DNA from: Fragilariopsis cylindrus CCMP1102
Taxonomy: Eukaryota; Bacillariophyta; Bacillariophyceae; Bacillariales; Bacillariaceae
Direction of reading: 5' to 3'
DNA: 64,000 nt
Assembly: GCA_900095095.1 (NCBI GenBank)
Contig: FMBT01000338.1
Location: forward strand, 62,001 to 126,000
The notes beneath the pieces were generated by a model that saw nothing but the letters and a program-made list of their open reading frames with translations, made no database searches and had not been told where the DNA came from. This document shows, in pieces, positions 44,817 through 56,323 of the stretch; the first letter of the stretch is position 1, and each line of letters starts with the position of its first letter. The translations under genes and the position numbers were made by a program.

Positions 44817-47117
44817 ACGTACACATGTACGTACTATATATTCTACATACCACCATTGTTACTACTCTCCATATGTCTATCTGAGGTCTCGAAGCACACT
44901 TGTGCATAATATGTAAGAGGAGAAAAATAATTCTTAATTTGAAGGGTATTATTATCATTACTGTGGAGTTGTGGCCACTGTTTAAAAATTTCCAATAGCA
45001 ATATCCACTTCTCACAGATGTTGGCTGCAGATATTCTGTTACTTTTCAAAGAAAGTACTGGTCAGATGCTTAATTGATTGTACATGCCTTTGAAACTATT
45101 GCTTGCTGTGAATAAGTGACCATCCAAAAGTATTTTGTAAGAACACAATATAATTCATCATCTGGTGCGCTACAATGATGTATGCAAACTACTGCATTTT
45201 GTCACCAGTACTCCAGCAGTAGACTAGATCAGGTGCACTTTTTTGTGAAGCCTATGCTAACTAACTAACCAAACATTTACCTTTTCCATGCATTCAGTGG
45301 GAGTTGTTTTATTCATGTGATCATAATGTGTATTGAAGAAGAGACCAATTCATTGGAGGTAAGAAGTGTACACTGTAATACATGCAAAATAAGAGAAGAA
45401 AGAATAAGAATTAGGCCTGGATGGCATGGCACCCAATAATGAATATGGGCAAGTGGTATGTGATGTATGGCTAGCTAGTAGGGATAGTTCATTATTTCTA
45501 TACTAAAGACATGATTAAGTGAACAACCCACACCACCCAAAGATAGACCGAGAGAGAGAGAGAGAGAGCCGAAGTGGTAAAAACCTGTTCTGTAAATATA
45601 GTATGATTGTGTTGTGTACTGTACGTAATGTCATGTACTACCGTTAGTATGTCATTCACTAGTGACGAGGAGTCGTCTTAAGCTACTTTTTCATCACACG
45701 AGATCTTGACGTGTCATGATTGTTACAGTGAACTGGTTTAGCTACTTGTACGGTAACTTAGAGGCAGGTGTCTTTCTTTTTCATAGCGTAAGTAAGTTAT
45801 TTTTGATTGGCTCATGACGAAATCGAGGTGTCAATGACGTGCACAAATATCTCATTCCATAGAACATTGTATAGAACAAGTGTTCTTCATGATGCCGCTC
45901 TCTTCCTTCCAAAAGAGGCAAACGTATTGCTCTGACAAATACGACCTCGTATATAAAATAGGACTACATTCTATTCTTCTTTACGTAACTGATCATTCAT
46001 TTGTCGCTTAATTCATTGGTTAAAAAATATTTCTCTTTGACATCTTCAAAGAAGAACAAAAGAACTATTCTACAATTCTATTGGATTAAATAATTTATGA
46101 AAAGCAGATTGTCTTCCATCAAACTGAATGGCTGACGTGTGCTATTCGAAGCTCTAATAATTCTAATGGGAATCTATAGAATACATATATTTTTTTATAA
46201 TTGCTTTTGAAACTCTACAATGAATGGATATAAACAATATTTATATAATAATTTAGTTTCTCAACTACCTCTTCTGTCATAGACGCGACGAAAGAAGAAC
46301 ACAATAACGTGCGTGTGTTGTCAAGAAAAAAGAATACTTAGACTCAATAATTTAATTCAACTCAGGTGCGTCGATTTTATTTCATTACGGTACACGACTG
46401 TTACATTGTACTAGTAAATTTTTATCGATCCCCATGAAGCATCACCGTCATTTGGATATTTTTTTGGTTTGTTCGCTTTTTGCTCCCAGGTTACAACGCA
46501 CACACCCCAGCAACCCACGTCAAACACACTCACTTCCCACCCATTGCCGCGTCCCGAATAGACAAAAAAGTAAATCCGATTGATTTGTTTTTACACGTTT
46601 TTTTTCCTCTTCTTTCCTCTTCACAACTACAACTACCGTAAGCTAACTAACAAAACTCAATAGCAACACAATCTCCTGACACACACAAAGACTTAAATAA
46701 TCAAACCTCCTACACCTTAGTATTACAGCAACAATCTCCCGCCATCGGTAAGCTACTGTATCTCAGAAGAAAGTATTCGATTTCTATTAGCGAGAAAAAA
46801 AAAATTCGGAAAACTAAACAATTCGCTTTTGTTGTTTTTCTTATCTTCGCTCCTACTCTCTCTTTCCTCATTCTTAGACTCAATAATCAAATCAATCTAT
46901 ACATACTCGTAAGTTGTTTTGAATTATCTTCGTCGTCGTCCGTCTTCGCAAGTCTATAACGCTTCTGGGTGGGGTGATCGATTCATTCATTCATTCATTC
47001 CTTCCTGAGTTCGAACTTTCTCACTAACTAAATTTCGCCTTCTTCTTCTTTTACTGCTTTTCGTTGCCTCTCTCTCCGACCATTTCAGATCTCTCTTTCT
47101 CTATTAGAAAGTACATT
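44470..47117. other. long intergenic region and probable leader of the bZIP gene
   Basis: TC run at about 44749-44792 running directly into an AC run at about 44792-44818; GA run near 45550-45568; ATTC tetramer run near 46981-47000. The final 600 bp is pyrimidine-rich with several GTAAG and CAG sites, so a 5'-UTR intron is possible but not resolved. Confidence 0.5.
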
Positions 47118-49757
47118 ATGCTTAGATCGCGTTCACAGCAACAACTTTTGACTGATCCACTAAATAAACAAGGTTCTGTTTCTAATACTAATACCAATAA
47201 TAGTACAAGTAGTGGTAACAATACAAGTAATATGAATGGAGATATTAGTGCACGACGTGATGCTGCATCTATGATGATGTCAATGAGTCATTTAATGGAT
47301 GCTGCTGCTGTTCATGCTGCTGTACAGAATGCAACACAAGTTCAACAACAACACAATATGAATAATGCTAATGCTACTACTGCTGTAGCTGTAGCAGCAA
47401 ACTCAAACACAAGTAACTCAACAAGTAGTTCTAGTTCTGCATCAGGTGTATTACCATCCTCCTCTGCAACAGCTGCTGCGATGAGTAAGATGCATCATAA
47501 TCATACAAGCCGTGGTCCACATAAGAAACGTACATCAGCACAAGCAGGGATTACTGATGGTGCTGAGGGTCACGAAGGTCAAGGTCAAGAAGAAGGTCCT
47601 CCACTAACTCATCATCATTTGATTAATGGTGGTGGTGTCCTTCCTGTACCTATGACAGGAATATCAACAGCTACTACGACAACTGGAACTGGAGTTGTTG
47701 TTGTGGGAACAACTACTGTTACTCCTCCTTCTCCTTCCTCACCGTCTGGAAGTGGAAGTGGTGGAGGACTAACACAAAGAGGTCGATCAGTATCAACAGC
47801 AACATCATCGTCCTGTGCACCACCACCATCTGGAGATGGATCAGTATCCAGTACAACTGACAGTAATATTGATAACGGTTTACTAACGAATGCGAATAAT
47901 GATGATGGTAATGGACAACCATTATTCACGGAAGAAGAAAAGAAAGCAGAACGACGTGCCGCGAATCGTCGTTCGGCATTCCAATCCAGACAACGTCGGA
48001 AGATCTTAATTGAAGATTTACAACGAACCGTGGCTGGATTGTCGAAAGATAATAATGATTTACGTAAAAATAATGATGATTTGCGATCCCAATTAGAGAC
48101 CACCTTATTAGAAAATAGACAATTGCGTCAAATGGCAGTATCCAATTTATCAGCACAACATCAAGCGTGTGCTGTGAATAATGGATTACAGCAACATCAA
48201 CACCAACAGCAGCAGCATGTTCAACAACAACAGCAACAACACGTCCAACAACAAGTTCAGCAGCAGCAGCAGCAAGTTGTAAGTCAAGCTCCTGAGCAGC
48301 AACAGCAACAACAACAGACGGTTCAACAACAACAACCAAGTCCATCTCTTTCAGCTGTATCGACACCTTCTTGCGCACCACCACCGGTACCTTCGTGTGT
48401 ACAAGCAACAGCACCACCATCACAAGCTCTATCTTCTCCTTCCTCAAATAATGCTAATGCTGCAATGTCGAATGCTGCTGCTGCGGCAGGATTTAGTAAT
48501 GTATTTTCACAAGCTTTACAATTTGCAGCCGCCGCCAATAATAATGGGAACGGGAATGGTAATAATTGTAATTCATCCTCATCACAACAACAATCACAAT
48601 CAGTATCAGAACAACAGAATTTATTTAATGCTAAAATAACATTAATGGCAGCACAATCACGATTGAATGATTTAGAGAATCATCAAGCACAAGCAGCACA
48701 GCAACAACAACAACATCAATCCGTTCAACAACAACATCATCAGCATCAGCATCAGGCTGCTCAAGTACAAGCACAACAATTGCAAGCACAGGCACAAGCA
48801 GCAGCATCAGCTGCACTTGGATTGGGATTACCACTACAACAAGGACAACAACAACAACAGCCTCAGCATGTTCGATCTACAAGTGGAGGTAGTTGCAATG
48901 TGAGTGTGAATAGTAATGGTGGTTTTGGTGTTCAAGAAGCGTTGAATGTGAATGGATTGAGTAGTACCGATGCACAACATTTTGTACGTTTACAAGAATT
49001 ATTAACAAGAGGAATTAATAATGTTAATGCTAATGCTAATAATAATAATAATAATAATCAGATTGCATCTGGTACTGGTGCTACTCCAGGATTTGCTCCT
49101 GCTACTACTACCAATAACAGTAGTGCTGCAGGTGTTGATTTGACTCATCTTAGAAGTCTATTAGAAGCTCAACAGCAACATCAAGCTCAGCAACAAGATC
49201 AACAGCAACATCAAGCTCAGCAGCAGCAACAAGTGATGAAACAAGAACAACCGATTCAGCAACAAGTGAAGCAAGAAACTTCTCCTCCTTCTACATCCTC
49301 CTCGGCTGTTACTTCAAATACTACTTTTGATGCGGCTTCGGTTGCTCCTGCAGTAGCTGCAGTAGCTGCTCCTGTTTCTCCTGGGAATAGTTCGATCAAT
49401 ACGTCTTCTACAAGTGCATTGGATGGAAGTACTTTGACGACTGCTGTCACAGCTGCTGCACCACCACCACAGCAGCATCAACAACAAACTCCCTCAACAA
49501 TTAGGCTTCCACAAGATGCACCTGGTATTCAACTTTTGATTGAATCATTACGTGCTGGACAACAACAAGGATCAAATGCTAGTAATAGTAATGGTGGTCC
49601 TCCTCCATTAGATGAAGCTGTACGAACATACCTACGTCAACAACAGGCTCATCAACAGCAACAGCAGCAACAGCAACAACATCAAAATGCTGCGACCAAT
49701 AACAACAATAACAACACCGTAGCTCCTGCTGAACTTACCGCTATCAAGACTGAATGA
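47118..49757 (+). CDS. bZIP transcription factor, poly-Q rich
   Basis: A single-exon 879-aa protein from the ATG at 47118; the frame is open upstream but only with non-ATG codons. The basic region ERRAANRRSAFQSRQRRK (about residues 275-292) has the N-x7-R DNA-contact signature. It continues into a zipper of about five heptads (ILIEDLQRTVAGLSKDNNDL, RKNNDDLRSQLETTLLENRQL). The rest is low complexity: Asn/Ser/Thr before the domain, and Gln-rich tracts mixed with Ala and Asn after it, which look like activation segments. No LOV domain is present, so it is not an aureochrome. It should bind as a dimer to an ACGT-core-type or related site; targets are unknown. It is flanked on both sides by inverted copies of a dispersed repeat. 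Confidence 0.9.
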   Translation: MLRSRSQQQLLTDPLNKQGSVSNTNTNNSTSSGNNTSNMNGDISARRDAASMMMSMSHLMDAAAVHAAVQNATQVQQQHNMNNANATTAVAVAANSNTSNSTSSSSSASGVLPSSSATAAAMSKMHHNHTSRGPHKKRTSAQAGITDGAEGHEGQGQEEGPPLTHHHLINGGGVLPVPMTGISTATTTTGTGVVVVGTTTVTPPSPSSPSGSGSGGGLTQRGRSVSTATSSSCAPPPSGDGSVSSTTDSNIDNGLLTNANNDDGNGQPLFTEEEKKAERRAANRRSAFQSRQRRKILIEDLQRTVAGLSKDNNDLRKNNDDLRSQLETTLLENRQLRQMAVSNLSAQHQACAVNNGLQQHQHQQQQHVQQQQQQHVQQQVQQQQQQVVSQAPEQQQQQQQTVQQQQPSPSLSAVSTPSCAPPPVPSCVQATAPPSQALSSPSSNNANAAMSNAAAAAGFSNVFSQALQFAAAANNNGNGNGNNCNSSSSQQQSQSVSEQQNLFNAKITLMAAQSRLNDLENHQAQAAQQQQQHQSVQQQHHQHQHQAAQVQAQQLQAQAQAAASAALGLGLPLQQGQQQQQPQHVRSTSGGSCNVSVNSNGGFGVQEALNVNGLSSTDAQHFVRLQELLTRGINNVNANANNNNNNNQIASGTGATPGFAPATTTNNSSAAGVDLTHLRSLLEAQQQHQAQQQDQQQHQAQQQQQVMKQEQPIQQQVKQETSPPSTSSSAVTSNTTFDAASVAPAVAAVAAPVSPGNSSINTSSTSALDGSTLTTAVTAAAPPPQQHQQQTPSTIRLPQDAPGIQLLIESLRAGQQQGSNASNSNGGPPPLDEAVRTYLRQQQAHQQQQQQQQQHQNAATNNNNNNTVAPAELTAIKTE

Positions 49758-50929
49758 AGTAATACATTCTTTCAAAATGCGCACGTAAGCACTCTACCAA
49801 AACTTGCCATCCACCACAAAGCACCCACCACCCATTCACATTGCTCATTTTTCGAGGCCTCATCGTTCATCATGCCTCTGTATTATCTAGTAAAATTAGT
49901 ATGTATTATTTGCTAAGAAAAGAAGAATTCGAAAATCACCGAAGATCAAAAGGGGAATACAAGACAACTTCAAAAACGGGAAACAAAACAGTAGTCCACC
50001 TTCTTCGGTTTGGTTGTCTACGCACTACTTGCACCAAAAAAATGAAAGAGAAAAAGAGAGAGGTCGATAATCGTTAAGCCAGCACGAGAGGGAAAAACGA
50101 ATTTATTGCTAAAAGCGGCTGCGGTATCACCTCCTAGAATATTATTTCTACTTCTCTATCTTTTTATATTTATAGTCACTCAATAATAGTAAAATGCATA
50201 GCATTTTATTCTATATAATATACAATATTTACATTATTTACTTGAATGATTTTTATATGAATCTATTTTTGTACAGCAACAGAGAAAAATATCTTTACGC
50301 ATTTGCTGTTTGCAGAAGGAATATCTCGCCTTCGTTGTTGATGCTACCGTATTGAGCAAGATGGGAAATGGGAAAGTTTGCCGTGGACCGGGACTGATTC
50401 ACTGTGGAGTCACGAGTAAATACTCGTAACAAAGCAATACAAAAATACTAATAGCACACAATTACATTCTATTGCAATACCGAAGACCTATCTATCTATC
50501 CTACAAGTAGTCTAGAAGTAGGCATGGCAAAGTTCATTGCTGACATAATATAACATATATATGTACCACAATCACTTTCTGTGGTGGTGTGCAGAGAAGT
50601 AGAGTATAATGAATATTTGAGGCTGGCTTTACAATGTTATGAATGTATCTAGTATTTGGTAGTGTGGAAAGGGATGTATATCTATCTGTTGATTCTTGCT
50701 GTTGATGTGTTGATCAAGTTAGATAGGGAATGTGTTTGAAGCTACTGCAGTGAGAGCAGCATTTAGCCGCACAAGACACAGTAGGTTCATACAGATAGAT
50801 CCTATCATGAGTTTTCAATTTGCTTATTTTGAATGTTCTTAACCAAGTGACTAAAAAGGTGATAGATAACTAGCCAAAATAGGTGTGATGATACAATATT
50901 TTTTATACACATCATTAATATTATGCATC
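49758..50929. other. intergenic downstream of bZIP
   Basis: Probable 3' UTR, then AT-rich DNA. No gene or array is supported. Confidence 0.45.
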
Positions 50930-51470
50930 CAGGATAATATTTGCCTGTATGTTTAGCTTCTCTTATGACCTCTACCCAGTACTTTGCCATTTACCAGAGA
51001 CAATGTGAAAAATCTTCTTTGTGCAATTGAGGTGGTTCTCTCTTTATTATCATTCAAACTTTCCTGATGATCCCTCTCTGTGTAACATTCTGTCTGATCA
51101 ATGGTTTGATTTCACACACAACAACTGCCCTGCATTTTATACACATACACATGGTGGGGGTAAAGCAAGCTCTTGCATTCCGCACACCAATCTTGTGTCA
51201 AGGCCATGTTAATAATATAAGAAAATGATTGGTAGTCAATATTGATGCAAAGCCATTTATATTATCTCCGTTGGTACACCAAATCATTGTTCTAACTAAA
51301 TTAATCAATACCCCCACCTCTATCTGTTGTTACTCACTTAAGCCACCAATAAAATAATGTGTGAGGAAGGAAGATCAATGGATAAATTGTGCATTTAGTC
51401 CAACAAATAATGATACTTAACCACAAGGATGGAATTTACTAAGAGAGATAACATAAAAGGAAGTCCACAA
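50930..51470 (+). repeat. dispersed repeat, copy 2
   Basis: It matches the reverse complement of 42980-43510 over most of its length with scattered substitutions and small gaps. Both copies encode, in differing frames, something like C-P-A-F-Y-T-H-T-H-G followed by S-S-C-I-P, which may be the trace of a former ORF. Confidence 0.72.
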
Positions 51471-52165
51471 GTATAGTTCAGTTCAGTTCAGATTTATGGT
51501 GCCTAGCTAGTCCACCTGCCTACCTGCCTGCCTACCTGCCTATCTGTACACCTCCCTACCTGCTTGTTGTTGATGATGTAGCTTTACCTATTGTTTGCTA
51601 ATTCAGGAGAATAAAAAGAAAATCTCTCAAGTAGAGCTCTTTGCATGTGTGGGTGTGTTCTCTTGATTAGAGATGTTGTGTGTAGATAGGACTGTTGTCT
51701 TTCATTCAGAAAATTCAAAGCATCCCTCCCCATATAGTAGAGTACAGTACAGTACATCAAATATATCGGATAAAAATAGATCAAAATAATACAATAGGGA
51801 GGACTGCAACATAATACAATACACACAAAACCACAACAATACTACATACATATCACAACATATCAAAACAAAGTAACCTAAAGGCAATAGATCTAAAAAC
51901 CTACGAGTAGGTAGAAGATCCAACAGGAACACACACCACAACGCAACACATACCAGCTAGTGAATGAGCTAAGGAATCAAATCAAGTCAAGTCAAGTCAA
52001 ATCAAAAGTCAGGTAAGTAGAGCAGTTGATATTGATAAAGTTGAATTCAAATCGACCAACCGAACGGAAGTAACCATAGTTCCATAGTAGTGTCTGATAA
52101 TATAACCTAGAAAGTAGTAACGAGCTAGCTAAATTTACTACTAAATGGGCTGATTTGCCTGCTCG

Positions 52166-52200
<35 letters not shown>

Positions 52201-52325
52201 TGTCTGTCCATTATGATTTTTTTTGTCTTTTGCTGCTGCTGCTTGTTTTCTTTTCTTTTTTTACGATTGATGTATTCCTGTACTCATTCATATTTCTATT
52301 ACTGTCTTAATTTGATTTGATCTGA
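51471..52325. other. intergenic with simple repeats
   Basis: CCTGCCTA-type tetramer runs (about 51515-51565), GTACA pentamers (about 51742-51758), a CAAGT pentamer run near 51981-52005 and a GT run at about 52169-52196. No gene is supported. Confidence 0.5.
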
Positions 52326-53072
52326 TTAAAATTTGGCAAGAATATCTAATGCATGTACCACCGTATATTCTTCATCATTAATTTCTATTTCATTCCCAGC
52401 AAAGTCACGAAATTTAACATAGTCACCTTCTTCAATTTCCATATCCATTAATTCACCATTGGTGGCAAACCGTCCAGGACCGACCTTCACCACCTTCCCG
52501 GTCGATGGTCGATTCTGAGTATTTTTGGTGGATGCAATTAATATACCACCTTCGGTGGAGGTTTCTTTTGTTTCCACATATACTAAAATAGAATCACGTA
52601 CTGCACTACAACTATCAAGAGTTAATTCATCACCAGTAAATTTGATTAAAATATCATCATCTCTAATCAATGTATGCTTATCACCATCAATATCAATTTC
52701 TGTACCATCGAATTCACCATAGACGACATTATCACCTTCCACGACTGGCATCACAATAACGGCACCAGTATCGGGATGTGTTTTCCCGGGACCGACACTC
52801 ACCACAGTCCCTTCCGTTTTTTGTATTTTCGATTTACCAGTTAATAAAATACCACCTTCTGTTTCTTCTTTTGCTGCCACAACTTTCACCAGTACAAAAT
52901 TATTGGTTGGTACGACTTGTCCACCATCTATAGTCCGACCATCAATTTTGGACATATGTAAACTTGTGCTAAACGACGAGGAAGACGATGATGATGAGGT
53001 TGTTGTTGTAAAGGCATTGGCAGTAGATGCCAATAGTACTACGGCAGCGAGTGCTGATGAAAAAATATTCAT
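52326..53072 (-). CDS. plastid Cpn20-type co-chaperonin (tandem GroES domains)
   Basis: A single-exon 248-aa protein. A signal peptide ends S-T-A-N-A-F, the ASAFAP-type site for import into complex plastids, followed by a Ser/Thr-rich transit segment. Two GroES (Cpn10) domains follow at about residues 50-145 and 155-248. Each has the N-terminal FVLVKV or SILVYV strand, the mobile loop (EETEGGILLTGK; ETSTEGGILIAST), V-x-x-V-G-P-G, and a C-terminal H-x-L/I-x-x-x-D-I-L-x-K-F. Cpn20 caps plastid Cpn60 and assists folding of Rubisco and other stromal proteins. The length and double domain are normal for the family. It is transcribed divergently from the methyltransferase. Confidence 0.93.
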   Translation of the reverse strand: MNIFSSALAAVVLLASTANAFTTTTSSSSSSSSFSTSLHMSKIDGRTIDGGQVVPTNNFVLVKVVAAKEETEGGILLTGKSKIQKTEGTVVSVGPGKTHPDTGAVIVMPVVEGDNVVYGEFDGTEIDIDGDKHTLIRDDDILIKFTGDELTLDSCSAVRDSILVYVETKETSTEGGILIASTKNTQNRPSTGKVVKVGPGRFATNGELMDMEIEEGDYVKFRDFAGNEIEINDEEYTVVHALDILAKF

Positions 53073-53532
53073 TGTGAATGTTTGTGTGTGAATTTAGTTT
53101 GATATATTATATCAGCTTTCTGGTGGGTGTTCGTTGAGATAGTATGTAGAGCAAGAATCAATCGGGAGATGGAATGTGCTGAGGATGATGATGTGCTGTA
53201 AGCAAGCTGCTTTGTTATCGAAAAAAAAAAGATGAGCAGGAAGAAGAATCTATTTTTATTTTTAAATAATTGATAGCCAGTCAAAATTTCCATCGCACGC
53301 CCAAACGTCACTCGTGACTTAAACGTGATGCAGGCAGACCTGTAATAGGACTCGATATGCTCTCACGTCAAATATCTTTTTTTTGTGTGTGAAGTGATTA
53401 AAATCATCACTCTCCTCATCGCAAAGGGTACAGTAGGGCAAAGTCAACAGTTGTAGCAAAAAGGTACAGACGTGATAGTAAAGTAAACGACGGGTTTCGT
53501 TTGAGAACAAGTAGAAAAACTCTGAATAAAGA
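53073..53532. promoter_or_regulatory. bidirectional intergenic region between Cpn20 and methyltransferase genes
   Basis: 460 bp between divergent starts. It holds an A9 run near 53221. No specific element is recognised. Confidence 0.4.
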
Positions 53533-55563
53533 ATGTCACTTCGACGACGACTACAACCGCGGCGACGGCGACGTCGTCGTCAGCGATTGTTGTCGTTGCC
53601 AACAAGAAGCAGCACATCGACGACAATGCGTTTACTCATAATAGCGACAACATACTGTATCGTATTATTATTTCTAATGACAATGACGACGACATCAGTG
53701 GGAGTAGTTGGTTCATCATATTATGATAGTGATGACGAGTTATTACTGGAAGTATCTTCTGAAAAAATATACCAACAAGCACTAGAGATATGGAAGGAAC
53801 AAAAACAACAGTGGGAGATCTGGAAACGTTTTGCTCGACAACTCACTATGCAACATGCAATGTATATTACAAATACAAATGATAAAGAAGACGTATCATC
53901 AGATTTTCGAATCTCTATTACAGATATTGTGGGTGCCATGGAAGAAGGGATATTAACATTAGAACGACTGGAACAACAACAGTCCGGTGGGAATGGGGGT
54001 GGTGGTCGTAGCAGTAGCAGTAGTAATAAAGAGGACGATGAAGCTAGAGATTCGGCATTATCTGTGTTGTATACCGAATATGGTCGATTATTATATTGGT
54101 CATCCTCATTGATGATTACCACCACCAACAATAATCCTAATTCTAATACTAAAAAGAAAAAGAAAAATCCCAATGCTTTACAATCACCATCCCATCGATG
54201 CTTGGCGTTAGCAAAGGATCCACATACATTATTAATTGGTGCACCCGAACGGATTAAACAATATAACAATGAGATGAAAAAGTTGAGTGTAAATAGCGGC
54301 GACAACAAAAACAATGATGATGATAACAAAGACAAATTAATTATATCCTTATTTGGTCCGTTATGTACGGATAATGCCGAAAATGCGATTAGGAATGCCA
54401 TATCCTTAGATGCTACAAATGAAGAAGCGGATTTATTACTGACACAAATTACTGGTTTATCCTCGAAGGACACGGTCCATAAACGGAAACCAACAGAATT
54501 TGTAGCGGAATTATTTGATTCCTTTGCGGATACCTTTGATACAAAATTATTAGAGACCTTGAAGTATCAAGTACCAACAATTATTGGTCACACAATTTAT
54601 GATCTGTTTAATGATGAAGAAGAAGGTGTTGATGATGGTAGTAGTAAACATAACTACTGGTCTTCTTTTCAGAATGTGTTAGATGCCGGTTGTGGTACAG
54701 GATTAGCTGGACGTGAATTACGGAATGTCATGGTTCGAATTGGTGGAAAACGGATGAAATTGGTTGGTGTGGATGCCTCCTCAAAAATGTTACAAATTGC
54801 GAACAAATGTACATTGGATGGTATTGGTTGTGGTGGCAATGGTAGTAGCAACAGCAATAGCAATGGCAATAATGAATTATTATCAACAGATACAAAAACA
54901 AAAAATGAGAATGAGAATGATGATTCTACTTCTTCTTCTTCTTCGGTAAAGTTATATGATCAATTATTAGAAATGGATCTAGAAGATATGACAATACAAA
55001 ATACATTATTATCTTTATATGAAAATGAAAATGATATTGGTCCTACTATTGGTTTTGATTTAATTGTTGCTTCCGATGTCTTTGTTTATTTTGGTAGCCT
55101 GGATACTATTTTGACTGTTTTCTCGAACCTTCATTATTATTCGAAGAATTCTGAGGATGATGAAAAAGATGAAAAAAATATTGGGAGTAGAGAGGAGGAT
55201 GATGATCTACAATTTTTGAATCTTGCAGCAGATCGTCGTCATCGTGCAGCAGCAGGTCATAGTGGTATCTTAATATTTACCTGCGAGTATGCAACCAATG
55301 AAGAAGCACCATTAGGGTATCGATTATTACCAACAGGTCGATTTGCACATACAAAGGATTATGTGATATCCTCGGCACAAGCCAATGATAAATATAAATT
55401 AAAAAGATATCAAAGAATTATACCCCGTGAAGAAAAAGGGATACCAGTGCAAGGACATCTATTTGTATTTGAATATTCTAATAGACCCGATAATACTACT
55501 AATACTGATATTCATTATATTAGCAATGAGGATGATGATGACGATGATGGTACGGAACTTTAA
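53533..55563 (+). CDS. SAM-dependent methyltransferase with secretory leader
   Basis: A single-exon protein of 676 aa from the first ATG. The second ATG, at 53626, starts a clear signal peptide or anchor (LLIIATTYCIVLLFLMTM) and may be the true start. The N-terminal half is helical with possible TPR-like pairs (AENAIRNAISLDATNEEADLL). FVAELFDSFADTFDTKL precedes the catalytic domain, as in bacterial TPR-methyltransferases. Motif I is VLDAGCGTGLAGREL (about 381-395), followed by LVGVDASSKML, FDLIVASDVFVYFGSLD (acidic motif and post-motif) and ILIFTCEYA. The C-terminal strand is GHLFVFEY. Asn/Ser/Asp inserts interrupt loops. The substrate is unknown. Confidence 0.82.
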   Translation: MSLRRRLQPRRRRRRRQRLLSLPTRSSTSTTMRLLIIATTYCIVLLFLMTMTTTSVGVVGSSYYDSDDELLLEVSSEKIYQQALEIWKEQKQQWEIWKRFARQLTMQHAMYITNTNDKEDVSSDFRISITDIVGAMEEGILTLERLEQQQSGGNGGGGRSSSSSNKEDDEARDSALSVLYTEYGRLLYWSSSLMITTTNNNPNSNTKKKKKNPNALQSPSHRCLALAKDPHTLLIGAPERIKQYNNEMKKLSVNSGDNKNNDDDNKDKLIISLFGPLCTDNAENAIRNAISLDATNEEADLLLTQITGLSSKDTVHKRKPTEFVAELFDSFADTFDTKLLETLKYQVPTIIGHTIYDLFNDEEEGVDDGSSKHNYWSSFQNVLDAGCGTGLAGRELRNVMVRIGGKRMKLVGVDASSKMLQIANKCTLDGIGCGGNGSSNSNSNGNNELLSTDTKTKNENENDDSTSSSSSVKLYDQLLEMDLEDMTIQNTLLSLYENENDIGPTIGFDLIVASDVFVYFGSLDTILTVFSNLHYYSKNSEDDEKDEKNIGSREEDDDLQFLNLAADRRHRAAAGHSGILIFTCEYATNEEAPLGYRLLPTGRFAHTKDYVISSAQANDKYKLKRYQRIIPREEKGIPVQGHLFVFEYSNRPDNTTNTDIHYISNEDDDDDDGTEL

Positions 55564-56323
55564 AATAAATATACAATAAGAAACTATAATAAGAAGAAAA
55601 GAGAGAAATAAATATAACAAAACAGTACGTACACGCTCGACTTATATTCATTACTATGCATACATTAGACAACGTGCAATCAATGCAACGCAATCGAATC
55701 GGACTTCAAATAGTTAAAAAACTACAGAATACATTTTTGGTTAGTTGCGATCCGGTTAACTTACTTACTGTACTGTACCCCAATTTCTCCCTTGGCTGTA
55801 TTTTGTATTATGTATGTACATATTACTGTATGCATGTATATATGAACATATATATGTACTTTGGGGGACACATTCTTTGAGGGTTTAAAAATTCAACGAT
55901 GTCAATTTTTTCACATTTCGACCGACTTACGACTGAAGATTTATATAGTTGCTTCGATACGCAGTAGTACAGTAACGTTGTAAGCGACAAGTGGAACTTC
56001 AGATTTTTTTTAAATTAGTTACCCGTCGCACCGCGCAGTAAATTTTGAACGATCATGCATGCATGGACTGCATGAGATTTTTCAAGGTGAAGCAATATTA
56101 AAAATAAGATACCGAAAAAACAAATCAATACCAATCGACGACCGACAGCAAAAAAAGGTTTTTGATCTCTTCCTTGTTGATTGATGTCTGTTACCGGTAG
56201 TTACTGTATTGGCTACAGTTATTATTGATCATTTTTTTTGGTCTATTTCACCTTTTTTTAAATTCTAGAATCGGAAAATTTTACCAATAATAGAAACCCT
56301 GGAATTAACCTGGAATATAGAGG
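55564..56323. other. intergenic, probable promoter of the acyltransferase gene
   Basis: AT-rich, with no supported gene. GCATGCATG runs lie at about 56055-56075. Confidence 0.45.

Noticed and set aside
47615-48834. Minus-strand ORFs within the bZIP gene
   Set aside because: Low-complexity antisense frames of the poly-Q and Asn/Ser coding region.
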